Source: Nitrospirota bacterium | GTDB lineage: Bacteria; Nitrospirota; Leptospirillia; Leptospirillales; Leptospirillaceae | Length of the DNA: 36,670 nucleotides | NCBI GenBank assembly: GCA_021806225.1 | Contig: JAJZXW010000007.1 | Coordinates: forward strand, 1-36,670 | Direction: 5' to 3' | Part shown: one piece after another, positions 1 through 12,356 of the stretch | Numbering within the stretch: the stretch's first letter is position 1 | How the letters are laid out: every line of letters begins with the position of its first letter | Made by a program: the position numbers and the translations under genes | Notes under the pieces: generated by a model | What the model was told of the DNA's origin: nothing | What the model saw: only the letters and a program-made list of their open reading frames with translations | Database searches by the model: none

Positions 1-138
1 GCAGATGCACCTGGAGCGACAAACGACGACCCGACACACCCATGATGTGCTGACATCCCTTTCCGGACGGTCCAAACCTGGTCGCGCCCGACCCCGATGC
101 CGGAGAGGGCTTGCTGGAGCTATTTTCCGGGACCCGCC
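1..138. other. Window edge, no confident gene
   Basis: Positions 1-45 can be read on the plus strand as the last 14 codons of a protein ending in TGA at 43-45, but nothing distinguishes this from chance and no family is recognisable. The rest of the stretch up to about 138 has the GC-rich composition of coding DNA here but no convincing frame or start signal. A reading frame from 5 to 196 runs into AT-rich promoter-like DNA and is not believable as a gene. Confidence 0.2.
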
Positions 139-168
139 TTGCCTAAAAATTAATTACAATCTTATCAT
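139..168 (+). promoter_or_regulatory. Possible promoter in AT-rich block
   Basis: TTGCCT (139-144) and TATCAT (163-168) are separated by 18 bases inside a strongly AT-rich stretch (about 140-290) that contrasts with the GC-rich surroundings. Several other AT hexamers in the block could serve equally well, so the exact site is uncertain. It would drive the small membrane peptide that starts at 297. Confidence 0.3.
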
Positions 169-296
169 TCAATTTTATAACTATTATTTTATTTAAAATT
201 ATAAATACTAATAAAACTAAAGTAATTTACATGTGGTATATTAAATATGGAAATTCAGATTTATGGATGGAAAATCTCATATCCGAGGAGGTTGCC

Positions 297-413
297 ATGA
301 TCGGCCCCACAGCCAATCCCGTCATGATCGTTCTCATCACAACCATCTTTTTTGTAGGACTGGGCTATATCTCCTATTTCTTCGGAAGGGAGGACTCCCA
401 CTCACACAGTTAA
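297..413 (+). CDS. 38-residue single-span membrane peptide
   Basis: I do not recognise the family. The start at 297 is chosen because a strong GAGGAGG ribosome site (285-291) lies just upstream; an upstream in-frame ATG at 231 has none. The peptide has a short polar N-terminus, one hydrophobic helix of about 20 residues (residues 10-29) and a charged, histidine-containing tail ending HSHS. Length and layout resemble small accessory subunits of respiratory complexes (CcoQ/CcoS-like), but that is only an analogy. It is a stand-alone transcription unit, with an AT-rich promoter region before it and a good terminator at 453-488. Confidence 0.55.
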   Translation: MIGPTANPVMIVLITTIFFVGLGYISYFFGREDSHSHS

Positions 414-452
414 ATCCTGAAAACTCCTACAGGAGGAACAGTTCCACTTTAA

Positions 453-488
453 GAGGGGGAGATTTTCCGCTGAGCCTCTCCCTCTTTT
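453..488 (+). terminator. Rho-independent terminator
   Basis: A 9-bp stem (453-461 with 476-484, one G-U pair) encloses a 14-base loop and is followed by TTTT. It ends the transcript of the small peptide gene at 297-413. Confidence 0.6.
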
Positions 489-579
489 GTCCCCTTTCCG
501 TCCTGGCTTGCACCGGCCCGGGATCCTGGAGTAGCATCTGAAGGACGAACGCATTTCTCCCCCCTCGCACCAAGGAGCC

Positions 580-2550
580 ATGTTGGCAAGGGAACTTCCG
601 ATCTCGAACGGACGCCTTTATGTCTCCTTCGACGAGTGCGGCTTCGTCCGGGAGCTCACATATCCCCTTGTAGGAAAAGAGAATCACGTGGGAGGGCGGC
701 GTTGCCGGATCGGCCTCGCCAGAGGGGGGTTCTTTACCTGGCTCCGGCCCGACCACATTCTCTCCCGTTCCTATGGAGAACGGGCCCCAGTTATCGAGAC
801 GCATTTCAGGATCCCGGAGTATCCCCAGTTCCGATTCTCACTTACGGACTGGATCGACCCGTCGGAAGACATTCTTTACCGTCACATCCGGATCGACAAC
901 ATGGGTTCCGAAAAGGCCGAAGTCTTCCTTTTTCTCCATCATGACATGGACATCGCACACTCAGACATCGGAAATACGGCGGCATTCCTTCCGGACCAGC
1001 GGGCCATGCTCCATTACAAGGACAACGTTTACTTTCTGATGGCCACTCTCGACGGCGGATCGCCTTCGCTCGACCAGTATGCCTGCGGGGCCCGCCACGG
1101 CCACCGGGAGGGAACATGGAAGGACGCCGAAGACGGGCGCCTCGAAGGAAACCCCATTGCACAGGGAGCGGTCGATTCCGTCTATTCGGTCAGGATCGAG
1201 GTTCCCTCCGGCGGCTTCGCAGAGAGGACCTCGATCCTGGCCGCAGCCTCCTCCTTCGACCTTGTCACCGATCTACTGGCGAACGCCATCAAAACCGGGG
1301 AAAAGAGCTCCCTCTCCCGGACCCGGAGCTTTTTCGACTTCTGGATCGACACCCCGCCCGCCTCATCAGACCGTCTTCCGGAGCCCTATCGTCGCCTTTT
1401 CCGCCACAGCCTTTTCATTCTCAGGAACCACATGGCCACCAACGGCTCCATCGTGGCCGCCGTCGATTCAGATTCCCTCTCCCTGTCGAGGGATACCTAT
1501 TCCTATCTCTGGCCCCGCGACGGTGCGATCATTGCCCACGCCCTGGACAGGGCCGGGTACGGAGACCTGACCCGGCGCTTCTACCGCCTCCTGCCGGGGC
1601 TCCTCTCCCGGGAAGGGTATCTGCTCCATAAATATCATCCGACCCTTTCGCCGGGATCCTCCTGGCACCCGGCCGGAGTTCCCGGATCGCCTCCCTATCC
1701 AATCCAGGAAGATGAAACCGCCCTGTGCATCTGGGCCTTCGAGCAGCACCTCGAACGCTATCGGGACATGGATTCCCTTCACCATCTCTACCCCTCATTC
1801 GTTCTTCCCGCCGCAAACTTCCTGGAGTCCTTCCGGGACGAGAAGACGGGACTTCCCGGACCCTCCTACGATCTCTGGGAGGAGCGCCCTGGAGTCTGGA
1901 CCTTCACCGTGGCAACGGTCTGGGCGGGACTCAAGGCAGCGGGACGGCTGGCGGACCGGTTCGGGGACGGTGCGGCTTCGGCACGCTTCGACAAGGCCCG
2001 GGCCGAGATCGAACAAGGTCTCAAATCCCATCTTTTCGATCCGGAATCAGGGACCTTTTACCGGGGACTTCACCTGACGCGGGCAGGATCCTTCGAGCCG
2101 GACCGCGTTCCGGATTCGAGTCTTTCCGCCCTGTACTGGATCGGTCTTCTTTCTCCGCAGGACCCCTTTCTGGCTCCGGCCATGGAGCATCTCTTCGACA
2201 ACCTGTCCCAGGGAGGCGCGGGCGGGATCATCCGTTACCGGAACGATCCCTACTACAGGAACGACCCTTCCCATCCGGGCAATCCCTGGATCATATCGAC
2301 CCTCTGGAAGGTTCGGTGGCTCATCCGGACCGTTCCCGACCCTCTCCACTCCGACCGGATCCGCTCCCTCCTCGACTGGGTGGTCGCCCGGGCGGGAAAA
2401 ACCGGAATGCTGGCGGAGCAATACCATCCGGAAACGATGGAGCCCTTGTCCGCCTCCCCCCTCACCTGGAGCCATGCCGAATGGGTGCTGACCATGGTCG
2501 AGCTCTTCGAGTCGGGCCAGGACCGCCATCCATGGGATGACATCCCTTGA
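580..2550 (+). CDS. Glycoside hydrolase family 15 (glucoamylase-type)
   Basis: Cytoplasmic 656-residue enzyme expected to release glucose from the non-reducing ends of alpha-glucans (glycogen, dextrins). No signal peptide is visible. The first 270 residues match the N-terminal beta-sandwich seen in bacterial GH15 enzymes, followed by the (alpha/alpha)6 catalytic barrel. LWPRDGA at residues 310-316 is the family signature. DLWEE at 431-435 carries the likely general acid (E434 or E435) and the AEQ at 612-614 carries the likely general base E613. Length is normal for bacterial GH15. It overlaps nth by 4 bases. GH15 also includes trehalases and glucodextranases, so the substrate is not fixed by sequence. 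A role in glycogen or trehalose turnover is inference. Confidence 0.85.
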   Translation: MLARELPISNGRLYVSFDECGFVRELTYPLVGKENHVGGRRCRIGLARGGFFTWLRPDHILSRSYGERAPVIETHFRIPEYPQFRFSLTDWIDPSEDILYRHIRIDNMGSEKAEVFLFLHHDMDIAHSDIGNTAAFLPDQRAMLHYKDNVYFLMATLDGGSPSLDQYACGARHGHREGTWKDAEDGRLEGNPIAQGAVDSVYSVRIEVPSGGFAERTSILAAASSFDLVTDLLANAIKTGEKSSLSRTRSFFDFWIDTPPASSDRLPEPYRRLFRHSLFILRNHMATNGSIVAAVDSDSLSLSRDTYSYLWPRDGAIIAHALDRAGYGDLTRRFYRLLPGLLSREGYLLHKYHPTLSPGSSWHPAGVPGSPPYPIQEDETALCIWAFEQHLERYRDMDSLHHLYPSFVLPAANFLESFRDEKTGLPGPSYDLWEERPGVWTFTVATVWAGLKAAGRLADRFGDGAASARFDKARAEIEQGLKSHLFDPESGTFYRGLHLTRAGSFEPDRVPDSSLSALYWIGLLSPQDPFLAPAMEHLFDNLSQGGAGGIIRYRNDPYYRNDPSHPGNPWIISTLWKVRWLIRTVPDPLHSDRIRSLLDWVVARAGKTGMLAEQYHPETMEPLSASPLTWSHAEWVLTMVELFESGQDRHPWDDIP

Positions 2551-3179
2551 CGCCCCCGGCTCCGGTCAGGGACGTTCTGAAAAGGCTGGAAGGCTCCATT
2601 CCGAATCCCGACATGGAACTCGACTACCGGAACCCGTTCGAGCTTCTCGTCGCCACGGTCCTGTCGGCTCAAACCACCGACAAAACCGTCAACCGGGTCA
2701 CTCCCACCCTCTTTGGGCGCTACCCCGACCCCCGCTCACTCGCGAATGCGAGGATCGACGACCTTGAGGAGATCCTGAAACCCACCGGATTCTTCCGCCG
2801 GAAGGCGGGCCATATCCGGGATCTTGCCCAGACCCTCCTTCAGAACTTCGCCGGAAGGGTGCCCGACAGTCTCGACGAACTCGTGACCCTCCCCGGGGTC
2901 GGACGAAAAACAGCCAGCGTGGTCCTGGCCAATGCCTTCCACAAGCCGGCGATTTTTGTCGACACCCATGTGGGACGCGTCTGCCGACGACTCGGATGGA
3001 GCCGTTCGAACGACCCCGAGATCATCGAACAGACGCTCGCGAAGATGCTTCCACCGGAACTTTGGACCCCCACCGCCTCGCGCCTCCTTCTCCACGGTCG
3101 CTACGTCTGCCTGGCCAAGGCGCCTCTCTGCCAGGGATGCGTTCTCTCCGACATTTGCCCCTCCGCAACTGAAACCTGA
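2547..3179 (+). CDS. nth: Endonuclease III (DNA glycosylase/AP lyase)
   Basis: Base-excision repair enzyme that removes oxidised pyrimidines and cuts at the abasic site. The 210 residues show the helix-hairpin-helix motif LPGVGRKTA with catalytic K121, the catalytic aspartate D139 in VDTHVGR, and a C-terminal [4Fe-4S] loop with C188, C195, C198 and C204 in the exact Cx6Cx2Cx5C spacing. These positions are each one residue after those of E. coli Nth. The start is a TTG that overlaps the GH15 stop, suggesting translational coupling; a downstream ATG would remove conserved N-terminal helix sequence. Confidence 0.95.
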   Translation: MTPPAPVRDVLKRLEGSIPNPDMELDYRNPFELLVATVLSAQTTDKTVNRVTPTLFGRYPDPRSLANARIDDLEEILKPTGFFRRKAGHIRDLAQTLLQNFAGRVPDSLDELVTLPGVGRKTASVVLANAFHKPAIFVDTHVGRVCRRLGWSRSNDPEIIEQTLAKMLPPELWTPTASRLLLHGRYVCLAKAPLCQGCVLSDICPSATET

Positions 3180-3192
3180 CCCGGCCATTCCG

Positions 3193-3220
3193 TTGCGCGC
3201 ACCCCGGACGGGAGTATACT
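3193..3220 (+). promoter_or_regulatory. Sigma-70-type promoter
   Basis: TTGCGC (3193-3198), a 16-base spacer and TATACT (3215-3220). It lies between the nth stop and the small DUF2892-type gene at 3314. Confidence 0.5.
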
Positions 3221-3313
3221 TAATCCAGAAGAGACCGGTCGCCGTCCGGAATCGGTCGGACTGCTGCCATCGGGACGGCTTCAGTGGAGTCCCGGAATCG
3301 AAGGAGGATAAAA

Positions 3314-3514
3314 ATGAAGGTGAATGAAGGGGCGATCGATCGCGCGGTACGGATTCTGCTGGGGCTCGCCCTCATCTCGCTCGTCTATGTGGGCCCGAAG
3401 ACCGCGTGGGGGTGGATCGGCCTCCTGCCCCTCGCGACGGGGATCATCGGTTTCTGCGGATTGTATGCCCTCCTGGGAATCAATACCTGTCCCATGAAGC
3501 GCAAGGATTCCTGA
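3314..3514 (+). CDS. DUF2892 (YgaP-like) inner-membrane protein
   Basis: 66-residue protein with the pattern of the DUF2892 family: an N-terminal N-x-G-x-x-D-R-x-x-R segment, two hydrophobic helices (about residues 12-28 and 33-52) and a C-terminal GINTCPM with the cysteine typical of the family. The start is set by an AAGGAGG site 5 bases before ATG 3314. The family often occurs with rhodanese domains or sulfur-related genes, and its function is unknown. No rhodanese domain is present here. It has its own promoter (3193-3220) and terminator (3519-3546). Confidence 0.8.
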   Translation: MKVNEGAIDRAVRILLGLALISLVYVGPKTAWGWIGLLPLATGIIGFCGLYALLGINTCPMKRKDS

Positions 3515-3518
3515 CCAG

Positions 3519-3546
3519 AAAGGGAGACGCTCCGTCTCCCTTTTTT
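3519..3546 (+). terminator. Strong Rho-independent terminator
   Basis: Perfect 8-bp stem (3522-3529 with 3533-3540), 3-base loop, six Ts after it and As before it. It ends the transcript of the DUF2892 gene. Confidence 0.85.
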
Positions 3547-3617
3547 CTTCCTCCCGGCATTCTTTTCGTCGTCCCCTTCTTGATAACGTGCGAAAAATGA
3601 TCCTGGATCCCGTTTTC

Positions 3618-3646
3618 TTGAACCGTCCGGGGCCCTCTGCTAGTAT
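3618..3646 (+). promoter_or_regulatory. Sigma-70-type promoter for lepA operon
   Basis: TTGAAC (3618-3623), 17-base spacer and TAGTAT (3641-3646). This good match precedes the long plus-strand run that starts with lepA. The predicted leader is about 145 bases. Confidence 0.6.
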
Positions 3647-3798
3647 AGGAAGGACAAGACGGTTTTTTATTTTTCCGTAAAAATCCGACATCGTCCTCCC
3701 CCGGAGCGCGGGCCCCCCAGATTCGCCCGACCGTCTCCTTCACTGCTGACATGCACTCCTGGGTCTCGGACCTTGCCCAGACAGAAGGAATATGGTTT

Positions 3799-5619
3799 TT
3801 GGACTATCCGATAGAGCGAATCCGCAACTTCTGCATCATTGCCCATATCGACCACGGGAAATCCACCTTGGCCGACCGTCTGCTCGACCTTACAGGGGCC
3901 GTAACAAAAAGAGAGTCCCGGGAACAGATTCTGGACGCGATGGATCTCGAACGGGAACGCGGCATCACCATCAAGGCACACAACGTCCGGCTCAACTACC
4001 GTGCCAAGGACGGGAAGGACTACCTTCTCAACCTGATCGACACGCCGGGCCATGTCGACTTCACCTACGAGGTTTCCCGATCGCTGGCCGCCTGCGAAGG
4101 GGCCCTTCTCGTGGTCGACGCCTCCCAGGGCGTCGAGGCCCAGACCATTGCCAATGCCTATCTGGCCCTTGAAAACAACGTCCACATGATACCGGTCATC
4201 AACAAGATCGACCTACCCGGGGCCGATCTCCCGAGGACCCGCGAACAGATCGAGGAAGCCGTGGGTCTCGATGCATCGGGAGCCATCCTCATCTCGGCCA
4301 AGGAAGGGATCGGGATCGACGAGGTCCTCGAGGCCATCGTCCACCAGGTCCCCCCTCCGACCGGATCGCGAGAGGCCCCCCTTCGTGCGCTCCTTTTCGA
4401 CGCCTGGTTCGACGCCTATCTCGGTGCGGTCATCCTCGTCCGCGTCTTCGACGGACGCCTCTCGCCGGGGAAATCCATCCGGCTTCTCTCAACGGGGAGG
4501 GACTATCCGGTCCTCTCGGTCGGGGCCTTCACCCCCAAGCGGGTGGAGCTCGACACCCTTTCGGCCGGGGAGGTAGGCTTCGTCGTCACGGGCATCAAGT
4601 CGGTCAGGGAAACCCGAATCGGGGACACGGTGGCCGATGCGGGCAACGCCGGGATCACACCCTATCCCGGCTTCCAGGAAACGAAGCCCATGGTCTTCTG
4701 TGGCCTTTTCCCGACGGACTCGGACCAGTACGAGGATCTCAAGGAGGCCCTCGACAAACTCCGGATGAACGATGCCTCCTTCACCTATGAAATGGAGACA
4801 TCCCTCGCCCTGGGATTCGGTTTCCGGTGCGGATTCCTGGGACTCCTCCACATGGAGATCGTTCAGGAACGCCTCGAGCGGGAATTTTCCCTCTCCCTCA
4901 TCAGCACCGCTCCCACCGTCGTCTACCAGGTCCGCCTCGAGGGCGGGGAGGAGATTACGGTGGTGAACCCCGCCGAAATGCCGCCTCCCAACAAGATCGA
5001 GACGATCTTCGAGCCCTTCATTCTCGGCTCTCTTTACATGCCCACCGAATACCTCGGTCCTGTCATGACCCTCTGCCAGGAGCGCCGGGGTATCCAGCGC
5101 GACCTTCGCTACCTTGACTCCCGCCGGGTCCAGGTCCAGTACGAACTCCCTCTGAACGAGGTGGTCCTGGACTTCTACGACCGTCTGAAAAGCCTGTCCA
5201 AGGGCTACGCCTCCTTCGACTACGAATGGCTGGGCTATCGCCCCGCCGATCTCGAGAAGGTGGACGTTCTCGTGTCAGGGGAACGGGTGGACGCCCTTTC
5301 CTTCATCGTCCACAGGGACAGGGCCTATTCCCGCGGACGGCTTCTTGTGGAAAAACTCAAGGAGGTCATTCCCCGCCAGATGTTCGAGGTGGCCATCCAG
5401 GCGGCCATCGGCTCCCGGGTCATCGCCCGCGAAACGATCGGGGCCATGCGGAAGAATGTTCTGGCGAAATGCTACGGGGGGGACATCACCCGAAAGAGAA
5501 AACTCCTTGAAAAACAAAAGGAAGGAAAGAAGCGGATGAAGCAGATCGGCCGCGTCGAAGTTCCCCAGGAGGCCTTCATGGCCGTCCTCAGGGTTTCGGA
5601 AGGAAGCAGGGAAAAGTGA
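3799..5619 (+). CDS. lepA: Elongation factor 4 (LepA) GTPase
   Basis: Ribosome-associated GTPase that back-translocates or remodels stalled ribosomes. The G1 motif HIDHGKST, the G2 region with ERERGITI, the G3 motif DTPGH and the G4 motif NKID appear in order in the first 150 residues. The LepA-specific C-terminal domain ends with the basic [20 protein letters not shown] segment. I place the start at TTG 3799 because an AAGGAA site sits 8 bases upstream and the protein then begins six residues before IRNFCIIAH, as in other LepA proteins. The longer frame from ATG 3751 has no ribosome site. It overlaps lepB by 4 bases. Confidence 0.93.
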   Translation: MDYPIERIRNFCIIAHIDHGKSTLADRLLDLTGAVTKRESREQILDAMDLERERGITIKAHNVRLNYRAKDGKDYLLNLIDTPGHVDFTYEVSRSLAACEGALLVVDASQGVEAQTIANAYLALENNVHMIPVINKIDLPGADLPRTREQIEEAVGLDASGAILISAKEGIGIDEVLEAIVHQVPPPTGSREAPLRALLFDAWFDAYLGAVILVRVFDGRLSPGKSIRLLSTGRDYPVLSVGAFTPKRVELDTLSAGEVGFVVTGIKSVRETRIGDTVADAGNAGITPYPGFQETKPMVFCGLFPTDSDQYEDLKEALDKLRMNDASFTYEMETSLALGFGFRCGFLGLLHMEIVQERLEREFSLSLISTAPTVVYQVRLEGGEEITVVNPAEMPPPNKIETIFEPFILGSLYMPTEYLGPVMTLCQERRGIQRDLRYLDSRRVQVQYELPLNEVVLDFYDRLKSLSKGYASFDYEWLGYRPADLEKVDVLVSGERVDALSFIVHRDRAYSRGRLLVEKLKEVIPRQMFEVAIQAAIGSRVIARETIGAMRKNVLAKCYGGDITRKRKLLEKQKEGKKRMKQIGRVEVPQEAFMAVLRVSEGSREK

Positions 5620-6263
5620 CCACCTCCCCTGACGAGCCAAAGATCACCAAGGCCGCGATCGCCCCAAAGAAAAAGGGGCTTGTGCGAGAGCTCACCGAAG
5701 GGCTTCTTACAGCCTTCGTCATCGCCGCCGTCCTCAAGCTTTTCATCGTTCAGGCCTTCAGGATCCCTTCGGGATCGATGATCCCGACCCTCCTCGTGGG
5801 GGACCAGATTCTCGTTTCCAAGCTGGCTTACGGAGTCAAGAACCCTTTCCATGACCGCTTTCTGTTCCGGACGGGACATCCCCGAAGGGGAGACGTTATC
5901 GTCTTCAAATATCCGAAGGATGAGACCAAGGACTTCATCAAGCGGGTTATCGGAATCCCCGGAGATCGCATCCGGATCGTCAAGAAGCAGCTTTACGTCA
6001 ACGACCAGCTCCAGAAGGAACCCTATACCCAGACACTCGATCCATCGATCACGGATGAGGTGCCACGGGACAACTTCGAAACGGTCGTCCCTCCCCATTC
6101 CTATTTTGTGATGGGAGACAACCGGGACGACTCTTACGACTCCCGCTTCTGGGGATTCGTGAAGAGCCGAAAGATCGTCGGACGGGCCGTTCTGATCTAT
6201 TGGTCCTGGAATAAGGAACGCGATTCTATCCGCCTGTCCCGCCTCGGGAAAATCATTCACTGA
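5616..6263 (+). CDS. lepB: Signal peptidase I
   Basis: Membrane-anchored serine protease (215 residues) that removes signal peptides from Sec- and Tat-exported proteins. A charged N-terminus precedes one membrane helix (about residues 27-45). The catalytic serine is S54 in PSGSM and the catalytic lysine is K109 in FIKRVIG. The late box [14 protein letters not shown] is also present. It starts at a GTG overlapping the lepA stop; the lepA-lepB order is common in bacteria. Confidence 0.94.
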   Translation: MTTSPDEPKITKAAIAPKKKGLVRELTEGLLTAFVIAAVLKLFIVQAFRIPSGSMIPTLLVGDQILVSKLAYGVKNPFHDRFLFRTGHPRRGDVIVFKYPKDETKDFIKRVIGIPGDRIRIVKKQLYVNDQLQKEPYTQTLDPSITDEVPRDNFETVVPPHSYFVMGDNRDDSYDSRFWGFVKSRKIVGRAVLIYWSWNKERDSIRLSRLGKIIH

Positions 6264-6291
6264 GCGGGAACGGCGCGTGACAGGAGAATTC

Positions 6292-7350
6292 ATGAGCGAA
6301 GTGCTTCTCTCCCGACTGGTCGAGACGATGGACCATTTTTCATCGGCCCGGATCCTGGTTGTTGGCGATGTCATGCTCGACCATTATATCTGGGGCCGGG
6401 TCGACCGGATCTCTCCCGAAGCCCCCGTGGCAGTCGTCGGAGTGACGAACGACTCCTACCGGCTGGGGGGGGCGGCCAACGTGGCACACAACATCAGCCG
6501 CCTCGGAGGCTCCGTCTCCATTCTTTCGGTGGCCGGGAACGACGGAGAGGGCCTCCGCCTCCGGGAAGACATGGAACGCATCGGAATCGACACCTCGGGA
6601 CTCCTCTTTGTCCCCGGGCGTCCCACGACCACCAAGTCCCGGATCATGGCCCACAACCAGCAGCTTCTCCGCATCGACCGTGAAATTCGCTCCGACATTC
6701 CGGAAGAAACCCGGAAGGAAGCTCTCGAGCTCTTTTCCCGCTCTCTCAATTCGGTCCAGGCCGTCATCTTTTCGGACTATGCCAAAGGAATGCTTGTCCC
6801 GTCCATGGTCCGCGCCATGATCGACATGGCCCGCGAGCGGGAGATCCCCGTATTCGTGGATCCGAAGGTCGCCTCGATCGACTTTTTCCGTGGAGCGACC
6901 CTGCTGACACCCAACCACCTGGAGGCATCCCGCTCGGCTGGGATCGAGATCACCGACGAGGCGACCCTGCTGCTTGCGGGACAGGCCCTTCTCGACAGGA
7001 CATCCTCCCAGGCCGTCCTCATCACCCGGGGAGAGGCGGGCATGACCCTGTTCGAAGGGGGCGACTCCCTCCACGCGTCCCACATCCCGGCCGTCGCCCA
7101 GGATGTCTTCGACGTTACCGGAGCCGGGGACACCGTCATGGCCACTTTGACGCTTGCCCATGCGGCGGGGGCCTCCCTCCTCGAGGCCGCCGTTCTCTCG
7201 AACCTGGCAGCCGGAATCGTGGTCGGCATGGTCGGAACCTCCACCGTAAGCCGGGAACAGCTCCGGGAGGTGCTGACCCTCTCTTCGCTTTTCGAAACGA
7301 ATCGAGGCGTCTTCCGCCCGGCCGGCTTCCGTCCCCGGGTTCGTCTCTGA
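6292..7350 (+). CDS. rfaE1: Heptose 7-phosphate kinase (RfaE1/HldA)
   Basis: Phosphorylates D-glycero-D-manno-heptose 7-phosphate at C1 in ADP-heptose synthesis for the LPS inner core. The 352 residues form a PfkB/ribokinase-type kinase: the N-terminal VVGDVMLDHYIWG motif, an RLGGAANVAHN substrate motif and the C-terminal DVTGAGDT with catalytic base D280. The nucleotidyltransferase domain of bifunctional HldE is absent, so a separate RfaE2 is expected elsewhere. The start at 6292 has AGGAG 5 bases upstream. Confidence 0.9.
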   Translation: MSEVLLSRLVETMDHFSSARILVVGDVMLDHYIWGRVDRISPEAPVAVVGVTNDSYRLGGAANVAHNISRLGGSVSILSVAGNDGEGLRLREDMERIGIDTSGLLFVPGRPTTTKSRIMAHNQQLLRIDREIRSDIPEETRKEALELFSRSLNSVQAVIFSDYAKGMLVPSMVRAMIDMAREREIPVFVDPKVASIDFFRGATLLTPNHLEASRSAGIEITDEATLLLAGQALLDRTSSQAVLITRGEAGMTLFEGGDSLHASHIPAVAQDVFDVTGAGDTVMATLTLAHAAGASLLEAAVLSNLAAGIVVGMVGTSTVSREQLREVLTLSSLFETNRGVFRPAGFRPRVRL

Positions 7351-7361
7351 AGGAGAAATCC

Positions 7362-8192
7362 ATGGCCCAACCCTTCGACCACCCTTTTTTTGCAGCCTTC
7401 CCGGGGGCGATGCCGGCCGAGCCCCAGCCCACTGGAGAGACCGACGCGGAAGTGGTCGTCGTCATTCCCGCCCGGATGGCCTCGACACGCTTCCCCGGCA
7501 AGCCACTCGCCCGTGTCAACGGGCTTCCGCTTGTGATCCATGTTGCCAGGATGGCACAGAAATCCGAGGTGACGGACCGCGTCCTCATCGCGACCGATTC
7601 TCCCGAGATTCTGAAAGAGGCCCAAGCCCACGGCATTGAAGCCGTCATGACTTCAGGCGGCGCCCATACGGGATCGGACCGGGTCGCAGAGGTCGCGCGG
7701 ACACTCTCCACCCAGATCGTCGTCAATCTCCAGGCCGACGAGATCATGGGAGATCCCCGCATCATCGATCAGGCCGTCGACCCGCTGCTCAAGGATGACC
7801 GGCTTCCCATGTCCACAGTCCGGAGGGCCCTTTCCGACCCCACCGAGATCCTGAACACGAATATCGTCAAGGTCGTCTGCAACCAGAGGAATCTGGCCCT
7901 TTACTTTTCGAGGAGCCCCATCCCCATGGACCGGGACGGGATCGGGCCGCAACGCCCCGACCTCCGATGGGACCAGCACCTCGGAATTTACGCCTTCCGT
8001 AAGGCGGCATTGTTGGAGTTCGCGCGTCTTCCGGTCTCTCCTCTTGAGGAGCTCGAGAAACTCGAACAGCTCAGGGCCCTGGATTACGGCTTCGCGATCT
8101 ATGTCGCCCGGACGGAGTTTCCCTCTTTCAGGATCGATACACCGGAAGACCTTGCGCTCTTCGTAAAAACATTTTCGAACGGATCCTCGTAA
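7362..8192 (+). CDS. kdsB: CMP-Kdo synthetase
   Basis: Activates Kdo with CTP to CMP-Kdo for transfer to lipid A. The 276-residue protein has the nucleotide-binding VVVIPARMASTRFPGKPL motif (about residues 28-45), ATDSPEI, SGGAHTGSDR and the VNLQADE segment. It has a non-conserved extension of about 25 residues ahead of the catalytic core, so a later start is possible, but ATG 7362 has a good AGGAG site. It sits directly upstream of pyrG, which supplies its substrate CTP. Confidence 0.93.
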   Translation: MAQPFDHPFFAAFPGAMPAEPQPTGETDAEVVVVIPARMASTRFPGKPLARVNGLPLVIHVARMAQKSEVTDRVLIATDSPEILKEAQAHGIEAVMTSGGAHTGSDRVAEVARTLSTQIVVNLQADEIMGDPRIIDQAVDPLLKDDRLPMSTVRRALSDPTEILNTNIVKVVCNQRNLALYFSRSPIPMDRDGIGPQRPDLRWDQHLGIYAFRKAALLEFARLPVSPLEELEKLEQLRALDYGFAIYVARTEFPSFRIDTPEDLALFVKTFSNGSS

Positions 8193-10818
<2,626 letters not shown>

Positions 10819-10822
<4 letters not shown>

Positions 10823-11820
10823 GTGGATCCTCCCTGGAAAAAGATCTCGAACGGATTTCATTGGGACGGGGGATCCTCGCGGAGGAGGCCCAGGCCGTCC
10901 GCTCCCTCGGGGATTGTCTGGACGGAACCTTCGCCAAGGCTGTGGGGGCGATCCTCTCAAACCCCGGAAAGCTCGCCGTCACCGGAATAGGAAAATCAGG
11001 CCATATCGCCCGGAAGGTCTCCGCCACATTCTCGTCTACCGGCACTCCGGCCTTTTTTCTTCACCCGGGGGAGGCGCTCCACGGGGATCTCGGAATGCTG
11101 GAGTCGAGGGATATCCTTCTGGCCTTTTCCAAATCGGGGGAGACCGAAGAAATCCTGGCCCTCATGCCTCTCCTCGAAAGAATGGAGATCCCCATGATTG
11201 CCATTCTCGGCCAGCCCGACTCCACACTGGGACGGAAGTCGGCCTGGCCCCTCTCCGCCGCAGTCGAACGGGAAGCCGGCCCCCTGGGCATCGCCCCCAC
11301 ATCGAGCACAACGGCCATGCTCGCCATGGGCGACGCCCTGGCCATGGTCGTTCTCTCCGAGCGGGACTTCGGAATCAGGGACTTCGCCTCTCTTCATCCG
11401 GGAGGGTCCCTGGGGCGGCAGTACTTTCTCAGGATCGATGCCCTCATGCATGGAGGAGCCCGTCTTCCCGCGGTCTCTCCGGACGCCCCCCTTCGGGATG
11501 TCATTGTCGAAATGACCGCCAAGAAACTGGGCATGACGACCGTAACCGATGGCTCGGGACGTCTCCTCGGCGTCCTGACGGACGGCGATCTCCGCCGGAC
11601 CCTCGAGTCATCCCGATCGAGTTCGGCCCCCATTCTGGATCTTCCGGCCCAATCCATCATGACGCGGACACCGGCCATCCTCCCCCCGGATACCCTGGCC
11701 TCGGAGGCTCTCACACTCATGGAGTCCCGTCAGATCACCAGTGTCGTCGTGACCGGCGAGGACCGCATCGTCCTGGGAGTGGTTCATCTCCACGATCTTT
11801 TACGGGCGGGGGTTCCCTGA
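10819..11820 (+). CDS. kdsD: Arabinose 5-phosphate isomerase (SIS + CBS pair)
   Basis: Interconverts ribulose 5-phosphate and arabinose 5-phosphate, the first step of Kdo synthesis. The N-terminal SIS domain contains VTGIGKSGHIARK and FFLHPGEALHGDLGM. The C-terminal 120 residues contain two CBS repeats, each with an LTDGDLRR-like or related motif. The start is GTG 10819 overlapping the kdsA stop. It gives 333 residues, matching KdsD/KpsF, whereas a longer upstream frame only runs over kdsA in the wrong frame. Confidence 0.93.
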
Positions 11821-12356
11821 TGCCCCGCATCCCCCTTCCCGTTCTCCGCAAGCTTCCGGCCATACGGGGACTCATCCTCGACGTCGACGGCGTCCTGACG
11901 GACGGACGCCTTTCCTTCGGCCCCCCGGACGAACTGAAATCCTTCCATGTGCGGGACGGCCACGGCATCGCCCTCCTTCTCCGCTCCGGCTTCGTTGTCG
12001 GCGTCATCTCGGGCCGCTCGGGAGCCGCCACCGAACGGCGTCTCTCGGACCTCGGCATCAGGGACTACATCCTGGGAGTCAGGGACAAGCCCTCCGCGAT
12101 GGAGACCCTCCTGTCCCGCTGGTCGCTTGATCCGGCCCGTATCGCCGCCATGGGGGACGATGTCACGGACATGATCCTCCTTGGGAGAGCCGGCCTCTCC
12201 ATCGCTCCCGCCGATTCCCATCGCGCCGTTCTGAGGGCCGTGGACTGGATCACGACGGCTCCGGGAGGAGCCGGGGCGGTCAGACAGGTCTCGGATGCCC
12301 TTCTCTTCGCACAAAAAAGGGACGGAAAAAGCGCCGGAGAGGATCATCGATGCTGA
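11820..12356 (+). CDS. kdsC: Kdo 8-phosphate phosphatase
   Basis: HAD-superfamily phosphatase that yields free Kdo. The 178-residue protein has the HAD motif I LDVDGVLTDG (about residues 19-28), motif II in ISGRSG, and the GDDVTDM motif IV. There is no cap domain, as in KdsC tetramers. The start ATG shares one base with the kdsD stop. With kdsB, kdsA and kdsD it completes the Kdo pathway from ribulose 5-phosphate to CMP-Kdo within one operon. Confidence 0.93.
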   Translation: MPRIPLPVLRKLPAIRGLILDVDGVLTDGRLSFGPPDELKSFHVRDGHGIALLLRSGFVVGVISGRSGAATERRLSDLGIRDYILGVRDKPSAMETLLSRWSLDPARIAAMGDDVTDMILLGRAGLSIAPADSHRAVLRAVDWITTAPGGAGAVRQVSDALLFAQKRDGKSAGEDHRC

